This document shows positions 15,707 through 23,692 of a DNA stretch of 40,100 nucleotides, in pieces. Each line of letters opens with the position of its first letter. The stretch's first letter is position 1. The position numbers and the translations under genes were made by a program. Under the pieces are notes generated by a model. That model saw only the letters and a program-made list of their open reading frames with translations, was not told where the DNA came from and did not search any database. The stretch comes from Thermodesulfobium sp. 4217-1 (GTDB lineage: Bacteria; Thermodesulfobiota; Thermodesulfobiia; Thermodesulfobiales; Thermodesulfobiaceae): NCBI RefSeq assembly GCF_039822205.1, contig NZ_JBAGBW010000019.1, positions 1 to 40,100 on the forward strand. The letters run 5' to 3'.

Positions 15707-17983
15707 ATGAAATGTCCTTATTGTGATTCAAATGATTCTAAGGTTATTGATACCCGCTTTGTAGAGGATAGCGGAGTTATAAGGAGAAAAAGAGAGTGTC
15801 TCTCTTGCGGAAAGAGATTTACTACACATGAGGTTTACGAAGAGGGTTCTAAAAAAGAGATAGATACCAATTCTGATGAGACTGTTATATTTTCTCCCGA
15901 TTTTGTAAAAAAGAGGGATGGCAGGGTAGTGCCCTTTGATATTTTCAGGATTGAGAGGGCTATTTCAAAGGCGTTTAAAGCTGTAGGGGAGCACCTTGGG
16001 GCAGAAAGAGACTTGACCGTAAGGGTCTCGAAAAAACTTTATCGTCAGTACAAAGATCAAGATGTAGTAGATATTGAAAGAATTCAAGACGTAGTGGAAG
16101 AAGTCTTGATAGAGAATGGCTTTGCAAAAGTTGCAAAGGCCTACATCCTTTATAGAAGGAAGAGACAAGAAGCAAGAGAAAATCTTTCTTGTGCAGTGGA
16201 CATAGAGCACATAATCCAGGATTATCTTCATCAGGAAGATTGGAGAACGAATGAGAACTCCAATACCACATATTCTTATCCAGGGCTGGTTCTTCACGCT
16301 GCGGGATCGGTTATGGCTCACTACACTTTGAATCGTATCTATCCTGATGAGGTAAAGGATGCCCATGTAAGCGCTGATATGCACATTCACGACCTTTCGT
16401 ATGGCATTACAGCTTATTGCGCAGGCTGGTCTCTGGAGGATCTATTAAGGGAAGGCTTTGGCGGCGTTCCTGGTAAGGTCGCAGCAGGCCCTGCAAAACA
16501 TCTCTCGGCTCTTACCGGACAAATGGTTAACTTCTTGGGCACAATGCAGATGGAATTTGCAGGCGCACAGGCATTCAACTCTGTAGACACCTATCTTGCA
16601 CCATTCGTGAAAGCAGATGGTTTGGACTATAAGAACGTGAAACAGATAATTCAACAAATGGTTTTTGCGATGAATGTACCTTCCAGATGGGGATCTCAGC
16701 CTCCATTTATCAATTTTACCTTTGATTGGACTGTGCCAGAAGATATGATGGACAGGCCTGTGCTGATAGGTGGAAAAGATTGTCCAGAGTATGGCACATA
16801 CGGCGAATGTAAAAAAGAAATGGATATGATAAATAGAGCATATATAGAAGTAATGTTAGAAGGGGACTATGATGGCAGAATATTTTCATTCCCTATTCCT
16901 ACATATAACATTACAAATGATTTTCCGTGGGAAAGCGAGAATGCGAACCTTTTGTTCGATTTAGCAGCGCGATATGGCGTTCCATATTTCCAAAACTTTA
17001 TAAATTCTGATTTGAAACCTTCCGACATCAGAAGTATGTGTTGCAGACTTCAGCTGGATCTCAAAGAGCTCAGAAAAAGGTGCGGCGGACTCTTCGGATC
17101 TGGAGATAAGACTGGTTCTATAGGCGTGGTAACTATTAATTTGCCAAGGATTGGGTATCTCTCTAAGAGCGAAGGGGAATTTTTCGCAAGACTTGATAAA
17201 GTGATGAATCTTGCAAAGACATCTCTGGAAATCAAGAGAAAAGTGGTAGAAAGAAACCTTAAAAACGGTTTGCTGCCATATACAAAGAGATATTTGGGCT
17301 CATTTTCAAACCACTTCTCGACAATAGGTCTGGTAGGGATGAACGAAGCCTGTCTAAACTTTTTAGGCGTATCTATCTCTACCGAACAAGGAAAGAGCTT
17401 TGCTATCAAAGTATTGCAGCACATGAGAAACAGACTGTCTGATTATCAGGAGGAGACTGGCAACCTCTACAATCTGGAGGCTACTCCTGCAGAGGGAACG
17501 TCTTATAGGCTTGCAAAGCATGATAAGAAGAGATATCCAGATATCATTGCGTCAGGAGAGAGCGAGCCATATTATACAAATTCGACTCATTTGCCAGTAG
17601 GCTATACAGAAGATCCTTTTGAAGTAATGGATCATCAGGAGGAGTTACAAAGGCTCTACACAGGCGGCACGGTTATTCATGCCTTTTTGCCAGAATCTCC
17701 AGCGCCTGAGGCTGCTAAGCAGTTTGTAAAAAAGGCATTTGAAAATTATTCCTTCCCATATATCACGCTTACCCCTACTTTTTCTATATGTCCTACACAC
17801 GGCTACATAGCAGGCGAACATTTTACGTGCCCAGAGTGTAACAAAGAAACAGAGGTATATTCAAGAGTAGTCGGATATTATAGACCTGTAAGAATGTGGA
17901 ACAAGGGCAAGAAAGAAGAATTTAAAAACAGAGTGGAATACGATATTAACAAGAACTCAATTAACAGATTGGTTGTAAGGTAG
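15707..17983 (+). CDS. nrdD: Anaerobic ribonucleoside-triphosphate reductase fused to an NrdR-type zinc ribbon
   Basis: This 758-residue class III ribonucleotide reductase makes deoxyribonucleotides by glycyl-radical chemistry. The catalytic part has YCAGWSL, the finger-loop MCCRL, the C-terminal metal site ICPTHGY/CPEC (Cys695, His698, Cys708, Cys711) and the glycyl radical Gly723 in RVVGYYRPV. The ATP-cone (VKKRDGRVVPFD onward, about residues 67-155) is normal for NrdD. What is unusual is the first 45 residues: they are an NrdR zinc ribbon with Cys3, Cys6, Cys31 and Cys34 at NrdR spacing, the KVIDTR segment, the basic DNA-contact triad Arg26-Arg27-Lys28 and GKRFTTHE. The same reading frame continues without a break, so this is a fusion and not a neighbouring gene. 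Two NrdR boxes lie in its own promoter, so the enzyme may repress itself. nrdG follows after three bases. Confidence 0.94.
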   Translation: MKCPYCDSNDSKVIDTRFVEDSGVIRRKRECLSCGKRFTTHEVYEEGSKKEIDTNSDETVIFSPDFVKKRDGRVVPFDIFRIERAISKAFKAVGEHLGAERDLTVRVSKKLYRQYKDQDVVDIERIQDVVEEVLIENGFAKVAKAYILYRRKRQEARENLSCAVDIEHIIQDYLHQEDWRTNENSNTTYSYPGLVLHAAGSVMAHYTLNRIYPDEVKDAHVSADMHIHDLSYGITAYCAGWSLEDLLREGFGGVPGKVAAGPAKHLSALTGQMVNFLGTMQMEFAGAQAFNSVDTYLAPFVKADGLDYKNVKQIIQQMVFAMNVPSRWGSQPPFINFTFDWTVPEDMMDRPVLIGGKDCPEYGTYGECKKEMDMINRAYIEVMLEGDYDGRIFSFPIPTYNITNDFPWESENANLLFDLAARYGVPYFQNFINSDLKPSDIRSMCCRLQLDLKELRKRCGGLFGSGDKTGSIGVVTINLPRIGYLSKSEGEFFARLDKVMNLAKTSLEIKRKVVERNLKNGLLPYTKRYLGSFSNHFSTIGLVGMNEACLNFLGVSISTEQGKSFAIKVLQHMRNRLSDYQEETGNLYNLEATPAEGTSYRLAKHDKKRYPDIIASGESEPYYTNSTHLPVGYTEDPFEVMDHQEELQRLYTGGTVIHAFLPESPAPEAAKQFVKKAFENYSFPYITLTPTFSICPTHGYIAGEHFTCPECNKETEVYSRVVGYYRPVRMWNKGKKEEFKNRVEYDINKNSINRLVVR

Positions 17984-17986
17984 ATC

Positions 17987-18691
17987 TTGTTTAAGGGCTG
18001 GATAAAGCTTTCTTTTATAGATTATCCTGACAAGCTTTCTACTGTTCTTTTTACTGAGGGCTGTAATTTTCGATGTCCATATTGCCATAACTTTGAACTC
18101 GTTTTGCCCTATTTCAAGAGCGAAGAAGGCTTAGGGGATGTAAATGTTGATGAATTTTTTAACTTTCTCGAAAAAAGAAATAATAAGATAGACGGGGTGG
18201 TTATCTCTGGCGGAGAGCCACTCCTTCACAGTAAGGAATTGGAAGGCTTTATCGAAAAAGTTAGGGAAATGGGTTTTTTGATTAAAATCGATACAAACGG
18301 CTCATTTCCAGAGAAGGTTTTCGATTGGGACAGAAGAGGCCTGGTGGATCTGTGGGCTGTCGACTACAAGCTGCCCTTTGAGAAATACGATCTGGTTGGA
18401 GGCGATGGTGAAAAATCAAGGGTAACCATTCGTTATCTATTAGAAAAAAATACTCCTTCATCGTATGAGCTTCGTACTACGATTTTCCCAAAATTTCACG
18501 ATATTGAGGTCTTAACGAAGATGCTGTTTGAGATTGAGGGGGCCACTCTGTGGTACTGGCAAAACTTTAGAAATGACAGGACTCTTGATGAAAGCGCATC
18601 TCTGGTTCAGCCATATAACAGAGATGTTCTAAACGATTGGCAGAACAGATTGGATATATTTAAAAAAGTCGGCAAGATTATAATTAGATAA
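17987..18691 (+). CDS. nrdG: Anaerobic ribonucleotide reductase activating enzyme (radical SAM)
   Basis: The 234-residue radical-SAM enzyme installs the glycyl radical on NrdD. The cluster motif is GCNFRCPYCHN with Cys26, Cys30 and Cys33, followed by GGEP (SAM binding) and IKIDTNGS. The N-terminal KGWIKLSFIDYPDKLSTVLF is typical of the NrdG2/PflA-like branch found in strict anaerobes. The TTG start is only three bases after the nrdD stop, behind AAGG in the end of nrdD, so the two are co-transcribed and probably translationally coupled. Confidence 0.93.
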   Translation: MFKGWIKLSFIDYPDKLSTVLFTEGCNFRCPYCHNFELVLPYFKSEEGLGDVNVDEFFNFLEKRNNKIDGVVISGGEPLLHSKELEGFIEKVREMGFLIKIDTNGSFPEKVFDWDRRGLVDLWAVDYKLPFEKYDLVGGDGEKSRVTIRYLLEKNTPSSYELRTTIFPKFHDIEVLTKMLFEIEGATLWYWQNFRNDRTLDESASLVQPYNRDVLNDWQNRLDIFKKVGKIIIR

Positions 18692-18704
18692 TTTTTATTT
18701 AGAG

Positions 18705-18734
18705 CCCAGGGCATAACGCCCTGGGTTTTATTTT
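18705..18734. terminator. Rho-independent terminator after nrdG
   Basis: A perfect eight-base-pair GC-rich stem (CCCAGGGC/GCCCTGGG) around ATAAC is followed by TTTTATTTT. It lies 13 bases after nrdG and runs into the stop codon of the convergent secreted-protein gene, so it may serve both. Confidence 0.93.
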
Positions 18735-19354
18735 GGCACACCGTTTATGGTATAGGTCCATGAAGGAATCTTGAATGTGGATGATGGAATTTCTTTCCCG
18801 ACAGAAATATCAGTAATTAAAACAGTCGTGTCGCCCTTTGGAGATTGTATGTATATCTTTCTTATCCATGAAGTATAGTCCTCTACCCAAACGGTAAAAT
18901 TTAAATTTTCTCTGCTAAATGTATATACGTGACATGGTCCTACGCTAAGGGTGTCGGTGCCGTCTGGTGTGGCTGATGATGCAATTTGGCTGCCTTCTGT
19001 GGGGAAGAATAGATAGTTAAACGTTCTGTCGGCGTATTTTTCAAGGTCTTCTTTTGACATCAAATATGCTATGTGAAGAAGATGAGAGTTGAAAAAGTAC
19101 TGATTATCGGCGACATTTATTACTGCACTTCCATCTCCGATTATGAATGGCCCATCAATTCTGACCTTGTCTTGAGTAGCCCAGGCTTGAAATGTGCCGT
19201 TTATCTTATACCCTGAAATTTGCAATACAAAAGACTGTGGTGGAGTAGAATCCAGCACAGATATGATTCGGTTTACGTCTGCATAAGACCTATTTCCAAA
19301 AGATATTACAAAAAGCAAAGAAACAAATATACACAATATTTTTATATATTTCAT
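18728..19354 (-). CDS. Secreted LolA-like outer-membrane protein-sorting fold protein
   Basis: The 208-residue protein starts with a typical signal peptide (basic MKYIK, hydrophobic core, cleavage near SYA-DV at residues 23-26). The mature part has short beta-type segments such as FVLQISGYKINGTFQAWATQDKVRID... patterns seen in LolA/LppX-like periplasmic lipid-binding proteins, ending in a C-terminal STFKIPS that recurs in that fold. No catalytic motif is visible. It is followed by nothing on its strand and preceded by a lipoprotein gene 29 bases upstream with the same GGAGG-AAAA-ATG start arrangement, so the two form an operon. The LolA-like call is by pattern only; the function is unknown. 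Confidence 0.55.
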   Translation of the reverse strand: MKYIKILCIFVSLLFVISFGNRSYADVNRIISVLDSTPPQSFVLQISGYKINGTFQAWATQDKVRIDGPFIIGDGSAVINVADNQYFFNSHLLHIAYLMSKEDLEKYADRTFNYLFFPTEGSQIASSATPDGTDTLSVGPCHVYTFSRENLNFTVWVEDYTSWIRKIYIQSPKGDTTVLITDISVGKEIPSSTFKIPSWTYTINGVPK

Positions 19355-19383
19355 TTTTCCTCCTGGATAGTTTGATTTATTTG

Positions 19384-19971
19384 CTAAATTGAAAGGCTTT
19401 TGAAGTTCTCATTGTCGTTCCACATTCTGTCGAAGTAATTCTCACACTTCTTCGCAAAAGCCTGATCGCTGACCACTACAAACATTTCATCATTTGTATC
19501 GGTAGCTGCCTTTGAGTAGTTGTAGCTTCCTGTGGTGGCTATAGAATCGTCTATTACGCTCATTTTCAAGTGCATAAGTCCTGAATGTGTGTTTACTTTA
19601 ACTGGAATTTTATCTATCAGCAGGGTATTTATCGCGTGTTTCATTACATTGCCGTTTGATTGTTCCCTGTCCACGATCACCCTTACATCTACACCTCTTT
19701 TCTTGGCATTGGTTAGAGCTTTTAAGATTTCTGGCTGAGTAAAGCTATATATCGCCACATCAATCTTCTTCTTTGCGTTGTTATAAAGGTTTGTCAATAC
19801 TGGTACGGGATTTTCATTCTCTCTTGGAAACAGCAGCTCAACCGATTTTGAGCTTATCTGTTCTGTTGATGGGGCGGGAGTTTTGATCTCTCCCTTTGTA
19901 ACAGGATTGTTACAACCTGATAAAATGAATACAAAAAGCAAAGGAAATAAAAAGACTAAAATTCTTTTCAT
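19384..19971 (-). CDS. Phospholipase D-like (single HKD) lipoprotein, putative nuclease
   Basis: This 195-residue protein has a lipoprotein signal peptide with the lipobox ILSGC (Cys20). The body is a single phospholipase-D domain: HLKMSVID (His134, Lys136, Asp141), then TTGSYNYSKAATDTNDE, and IVDREQSNGN before it. Single-HKD proteins of this length, such as the bacterial Nuc endonuclease, act as homodimers on phosphodiester bonds, often DNA. The ATG at 19971 is chosen because the GGAGG lies just upstream; a more distal in-frame ATG at 19989 would place that site inside the coding sequence. The predicted location is periplasmic, membrane-anchored. DNA scavenging or uptake is possible, given the neighbouring prepilin peptidase, but this is inference. 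Confidence 0.83.
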   Translation of the reverse strand: MKRILVFLFPLLFVFILSGCNNPVTKGEIKTPAPSTEQISSKSVELLFPRENENPVPVLTNLYNNAKKKIDVAIYSFTQPEILKALTNAKKRGVDVRVIVDREQSNGNVMKHAINTLLIDKIPVKVNTHSGLMHLKMSVIDDSIATTGSYNYSKAATDTNDEMFVVVSDQAFAKKCENYFDRMWNDNENFKSLSI

Positions 19972-20095
19972 TTTTCCTCCTAAATTCATAAGATTAATTT
20001 TTTTGCTAAATTTTAAATTATAATATTTTATTATATTTTTTGCTAATTAAAGAAAAATTAGACCTTTTTGAAATCAAGATATGGAGGCTTTATAT

Positions 20096-20833
20096 ATGGA
20101 TTTTGTATTTATAATCTCATTTGGAGCGATATTTGGAAGCTTTTTAAACATGCTCATTTATAGACTTCCCAGAGAACAATCCATAATCAGCCCGCCTTCA
20201 CGATGCCCGAAGTGCGGCAACTCTCTGAAGTGGTATATGAATGTTCCGATATTGTCCTATATATTCTTAGGCGGCAAGTGTTTTTACTGTAAGGAACCTA
20301 TTCCTATTAGATATTTAGTGGTAGAGATTCTTGAAGTGATGATCTTTTTGGTATGTTACCTGGATTGGGGACTTGGTCTGGAGTTCTTTTTGCACGTTTG
20401 GTTCTTCACTGCATCTCTGGGCATATTTTTTACCGATCTTGAGACTCTTTTGATTCCCGATTCATTTTCATTATTATCTCTAATTCCTGCAGTTGGAATT
20501 GCTATTTTGCGGGGCAATCTGATAGGATCCATTGTAGTTGCTGTCGGGATATTTCTGCTATTTTACAGCGTTTCTGTGATAACGAATGGCGGTATGGGCG
20601 GAGGGGATACAAAATATTCTGCTTCAATGTCATGCTTTCTTGGCGTATTTCATTCTTTTTTTGGATTTTTCACTGCCTTTTTGCTTGGCAGCATAATCGG
20701 AATTGTTTTTAGAACTTTTGGCGTAATTAGAAAGGGTGAGCCTATACCCTTTGGTCCATTTTTAGTGCTTGGCTGCATGATTTCATACGGGTTTGGAGAT
20801 TACTTTATTCGTTTATACCTTTCTTTGTTCTAA
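20096..20833 (+). CDS. pilD: Prepilin peptidase / N-methyltransferase
   Basis: This polytopic aspartyl protease cleaves type IV pilin-like leader peptides and methylates the new N terminus. The 245-residue sequence has the methyltransferase region with two CxxC motifs (Cys37/40 in RCPKC, Cys62/65 in KCFYC). It also has the protease aspartates Asp114 (FFTDLETLLIPD) and Asp171 (GGMGGGDTK). The start ATG at 20096 is eight bases after GGAGG; the ATG at 20081 lies upstream of that site and is rejected. It is a single-gene unit that meets the CPBP gene with a four-base stop overlap. Its pilin substrates are not in the window. Confidence 0.94.
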   Translation: MDFVFIISFGAIFGSFLNMLIYRLPREQSIISPPSRCPKCGNSLKWYMNVPILSYIFLGGKCFYCKEPIPIRYLVVEILEVMIFLVCYLDWGLGLEFFLHVWFFTASLGIFFTDLETLLIPDSFSLLSLIPAVGIAILRGNLIGSIVVAVGIFLLFYSVSVITNGGMGGGDTKYSASMSCFLGVFHSFFGFFTAFLLGSIIGIVFRTFGVIRKGEPIPFGPFLVLGCMISYGFGDYFIRLYLSLF

Positions 20834-21390
20834 AGCCTGTCGGGATCGAGCCAATAGTTCGCTATCCCAACGCAAAACTTTACAGAAAAATGCGCTATTA
20901 TCGGCGCCGTAATGGTATGGGTGTAGTTATACAGCAGCCCAAAGCAAAGCCCTAAAAATGCAAGGTACATTGCATTCGCCATGCCTTTGTTAGTCCACTC
21001 CGACATATGAAACAGCCCAAAGACTAAAGCAGCAAAGGGGACGTCAAAAAGCCTTTGCAAGAGACCTCTAAAGAATATCTCTTCGCAAAAGGAAGATAGG
21101 AGGGCAAGATAAAATATTTCAAGTGCGCCTATATCCTTGAAGATAAAGGACTGTATCTGATTTCCCATATCTTTTATGAAGTCAAATTTTCTGCTGAGAA
21201 AGTATGTAAATATAAATAGTCCGCCGCCTATGGTGGTTGAGATAAATATTACCGTTTTAGTAGTGCTGAAATATATTGGATGGTCAAGGAATCTGAGAGC
21301 CAGAATCGCAACTATTGCAAACATAAGCTCGCTAACAGTTAACAAGAGAATCTTTAAATCTTCTGATTTTTCAATATTATTATGTTCCAT
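20830..21390 (-). CDS. CPBP family intramembrane metalloprotease
   Basis: The 186-residue membrane protein has the three CPBP (CAAX protease/bacteriocin-processing) motifs: EEIFFRG (Glu103, Glu104, Arg108), FGLFH (His128) and a final His167 in APIIAHFSV. These build a metal- or glutamate-dependent intramembrane protease of the Rce1/abortive-infection group. Several hydrophobic segments flank them. Substrates in bacteria are mostly unknown. It is monocistronic, and its stop overlaps the convergent prepilin peptidase stop. The 87 bases upstream are AT-rich with no clear promoter. Confidence 0.87.
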   Translation of the reverse strand: MEHNNIEKSEDLKILLLTVSELMFAIVAILALRFLDHPIYFSTTKTVIFISTTIGGGLFIFTYFLSRKFDFIKDMGNQIQSFIFKDIGALEIFYLALLSSFCEEIFFRGLLQRLFDVPFAALVFGLFHMSEWTNKGMANAMYLAFLGLCFGLLYNYTHTITAPIIAHFSVKFCVGIANYWLDPDRL

Positions 21391-21477
21391 AACAGACTAT
21401 ATTTTACTATTAATAAAGAGAACTGTGAACATAAATTTATTAATTTTATATGTAAGACTTTTTAATTTCAAAATTTA

Positions 21478-22929
21478 TTAATAGGCTCCTTCTCTCTTAA
21501 TTACGACCGATAAAGTTTTAAATAGTATCTCCAAATCGAGCCATACAGACCAATTTAGAATATACCATACATCAATATTTAACCTCTCGTTAAAGTTGAG
21601 CTCACTTCTGCCAGATATCTGCCACAGGCCTGTGATTCCTGGCACTGTAAGCAGTATTGTTTCCTTATAATCTTGCATGTCAGGTATCTCTGAATATAGA
21701 TAGGGCCTTGGCCCCACAAGGCTCATTTCGCCTTTTACGACATTAAAAATCTGTGGGAGCTCATCAAGAGATGCCTTTCTAAGAAATCTGCCAAACTTTG
21801 TAACCCTGGGATCGAACCCCTTTATCTTTTTAAATTTCTGCCATTCTAACTTTTTTTCAGGGTTTTCATTAAGATAATTATTTAATACCTCATCAGAATT
21901 TGATATCATTGACCTAAATTTTATGCATTTGAATGGTCTGCCGTGCTTTCCCACACGCTCTTGAATAAAGAAGACACTGCCTTCCGAGTCCCTTTTGATA
22001 AACATAGCTATTATAATTATAATGGGCAAGATTAGCCAGGAGAAAGCCAGACATAAAACTAAGTCAAATATTCTTTTTACTACCTGGCTTGTTTTCGACT
22101 TTAAGTTGTTCTTGATACTTATCAAAAATAGCCTCTGATCGAATAGGGTCAGCAGCTCAGAATTCAAAAGTGCCACTCCTTTAAAGTCAGGAACTACTAT
22201 GACCTTGTTTACCAGTAACTGCACCTTTCCAACGAGCTTGGATGACGATTGGGCGTCAAGAGATGGCATAGCTATTACGATAGTAGAAATGTTTAATTTT
22301 TTGATAAATTTTTTAAAGTGATTTATGCTGCCAAAGACTTTATAGTTTTTGCCGCATATTTCTAATAAATCGCCCCATTTCTCCTTGTCGTCATCTAAAA
22401 ATCCCACCAGGTGATATCCGAGATATTTATCGTATAATAAACCAGATGCGCTATCTTTTGCGGTTTTTCCAGCTCCCAGAAACAATATTCGCTCTTTAAA
22501 CAGGTTAAAATTGAACAAGGTTAATTTTACTATGAGCCTTAATAGGGGAAATAAAAATAGACTGATAAACCAGAACAAGATCAAGACACCCCTTGATACC
22601 TCATCGAGAAGCCTACCCAAAGATACCATTGCAAATATTAATACAGAATTTAATGTAAGTATTTTGATTAAAGTTGAGGCCTCAATCCAGAAGGGCAGCC
22701 GCTTTTTATATAAATTCATTGTCCATATAAGAACTATGGTTATGAAGGGCATCCACCACATTTTTAAAAATGATAAGAATGGAAAAGACATTGGAACCAG
22801 TCTCCCTGGCAGCAGGTAGAAAAGAATGTATCTGATCTGATAGGCTAAAAATAGGCTAAGATAAAAGGATAATAGGTCTGTAAGGACAAGAGCTATTATT
22901 AGTATAAAGTTAGTTTTGAAAATTTTCAT
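21478..22929 (-). CDS. Undecaprenyl-phosphate sugar-1-phosphate transferase, WbaP type
   Basis: This polyprenyl glycosylphosphotransferase starts surface-polysaccharide repeat synthesis by moving a sugar-1-phosphate (often galactose) onto undecaprenyl phosphate. N-terminal membrane segments are followed by a Rossmann-like CoA-binding region (ERILFLGAGKTAKDSA, VGFLDDD). The C-terminal catalytic domain has KRIFDLVL, FFIQERVGKHGRPFKC, KFRSM, KASLDELPQIFNVVKGEMS and VGPRPY. The frame is open to a TTG at 23043 (521 residues). I prefer the ATG at 22929 (483 residues) because it fits the usual WbaP length of about 476 and places a short basic N terminus before the first membrane helix; neither start has a clear ribosome site. 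No other glycan genes are adjacent. Confidence 0.85.
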   Translation of the reverse strand: MKIFKTNFILIIALVLTDLLSFYLSLFLAYQIRYILFYLLPGRLVPMSFPFLSFLKMWWMPFITIVLIWTMNLYKKRLPFWIEASTLIKILTLNSVLIFAMVSLGRLLDEVSRGVLILFWFISLFLFPLLRLIVKLTLFNFNLFKERILFLGAGKTAKDSASGLLYDKYLGYHLVGFLDDDKEKWGDLLEICGKNYKVFGSINHFKKFIKKLNISTIVIAMPSLDAQSSSKLVGKVQLLVNKVIVVPDFKGVALLNSELLTLFDQRLFLISIKNNLKSKTSQVVKRIFDLVLCLAFSWLILPIIIIIAMFIKRDSEGSVFFIQERVGKHGRPFKCIKFRSMISNSDEVLNNYLNENPEKKLEWQKFKKIKGFDPRVTKFGRFLRKASLDELPQIFNVVKGEMSLVGPRPYLYSEIPDMQDYKETILLTVPGITGLWQISGRSELNFNERLNIDVWYILNWSVWLDLEILFKTLSVVIKREGAY

Positions 22930-23110
22930 AAGAATATTATAAACCGTATACAAAATAATTATAAATCTTAAAGGTATATTCAATATTATTGCATTAAATA
23001 GTTTACCTGGAATACCAATGTTAAACAATTCTGAACTTTTCAATAATTTAAATTATACAATTTTATAAATTTGGTTCTACAATATATTAAATATGTTTTT
23101 GGAGGTATTT

Positions 23111-23692
23111 ATGCAAACAGTTTTGTGGGATGAAAAGTTTAGTGGGAAGGTTGAGAAAGGTTCTTTTGAAGATTTTAAAAGAAGAGCTGAAGCAGTTTCT
23201 GCTGAGGTATACTTCACTAATCTGAAAGATGCGAAGAATACCATTCAAGAAATTTTTAAAAGGGAAAATGCGAAAAATATTATTGCCTTTAAATCAGATC
23301 TGGTGGACAATATGGGGATTGATAAGATTTCAAAGGATATGAATATAAATTTCTTCTTTGAGGGAGGCAAGAAAGAGGCAAATATTGCTGACATCGGCAT
23401 TTCTGAGATGGAATGCGCTCTGGCCGAAACAGGATCTGTCATAGAGTGGTCATATCCAGTTTGGAAGAGATTGGTTTCTGCAATGCCAAACGTCCATATA
23501 GCTCTGGTAAGATCAAACAGAATTGTAAAGGATTACGAGTCAATGTTCGAGATCTTTAAAGAAAAATTTGAAAGTGGACATATAAGTTTTATTACAGGAC
23601 CTAGTAGAACCGCAGATATTGAGAGGGTTTTGACCATTGGAGTGCATGGCCCTAGTAAGTTAGTGGTAATGCTCATAGAGGAGGAAGAATAA
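23111..23692 (+). CDS. lutC: LUD-domain protein, LutC/LldG-like lactate oxidation subunit
   Basis: This 193-residue protein has the LUD fold of LutC/LldG, recognisable in ALAETGSVIEWS and in the C-terminal SFITGPSRTADIERVLTIGVHGP. It pairs with the next gene as the small component of the iron-sulfur lactate dehydrogenase described for Bacillus LutABC and Shewanella LldEFG. The ATG at 23111 is five bases after GGAGG; an upstream in-frame ATG at 23093 precedes that site. Its stop and the next start overlap by one base (TAATG). Confidence 0.87.
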   Translation: MQTVLWDEKFSGKVEKGSFEDFKRRAEAVSAEVYFTNLKDAKNTIQEIFKRENAKNIIAFKSDLVDNMGIDKISKDMNINFFFEGGKKEANIADIGISEMECALAETGSVIEWSYPVWKRLVSAMPNVHIALVRSNRIVKDYESMFEIFKEKFESGHISFITGPSRTADIERVLTIGVHGPSKLVVMLIEEEE

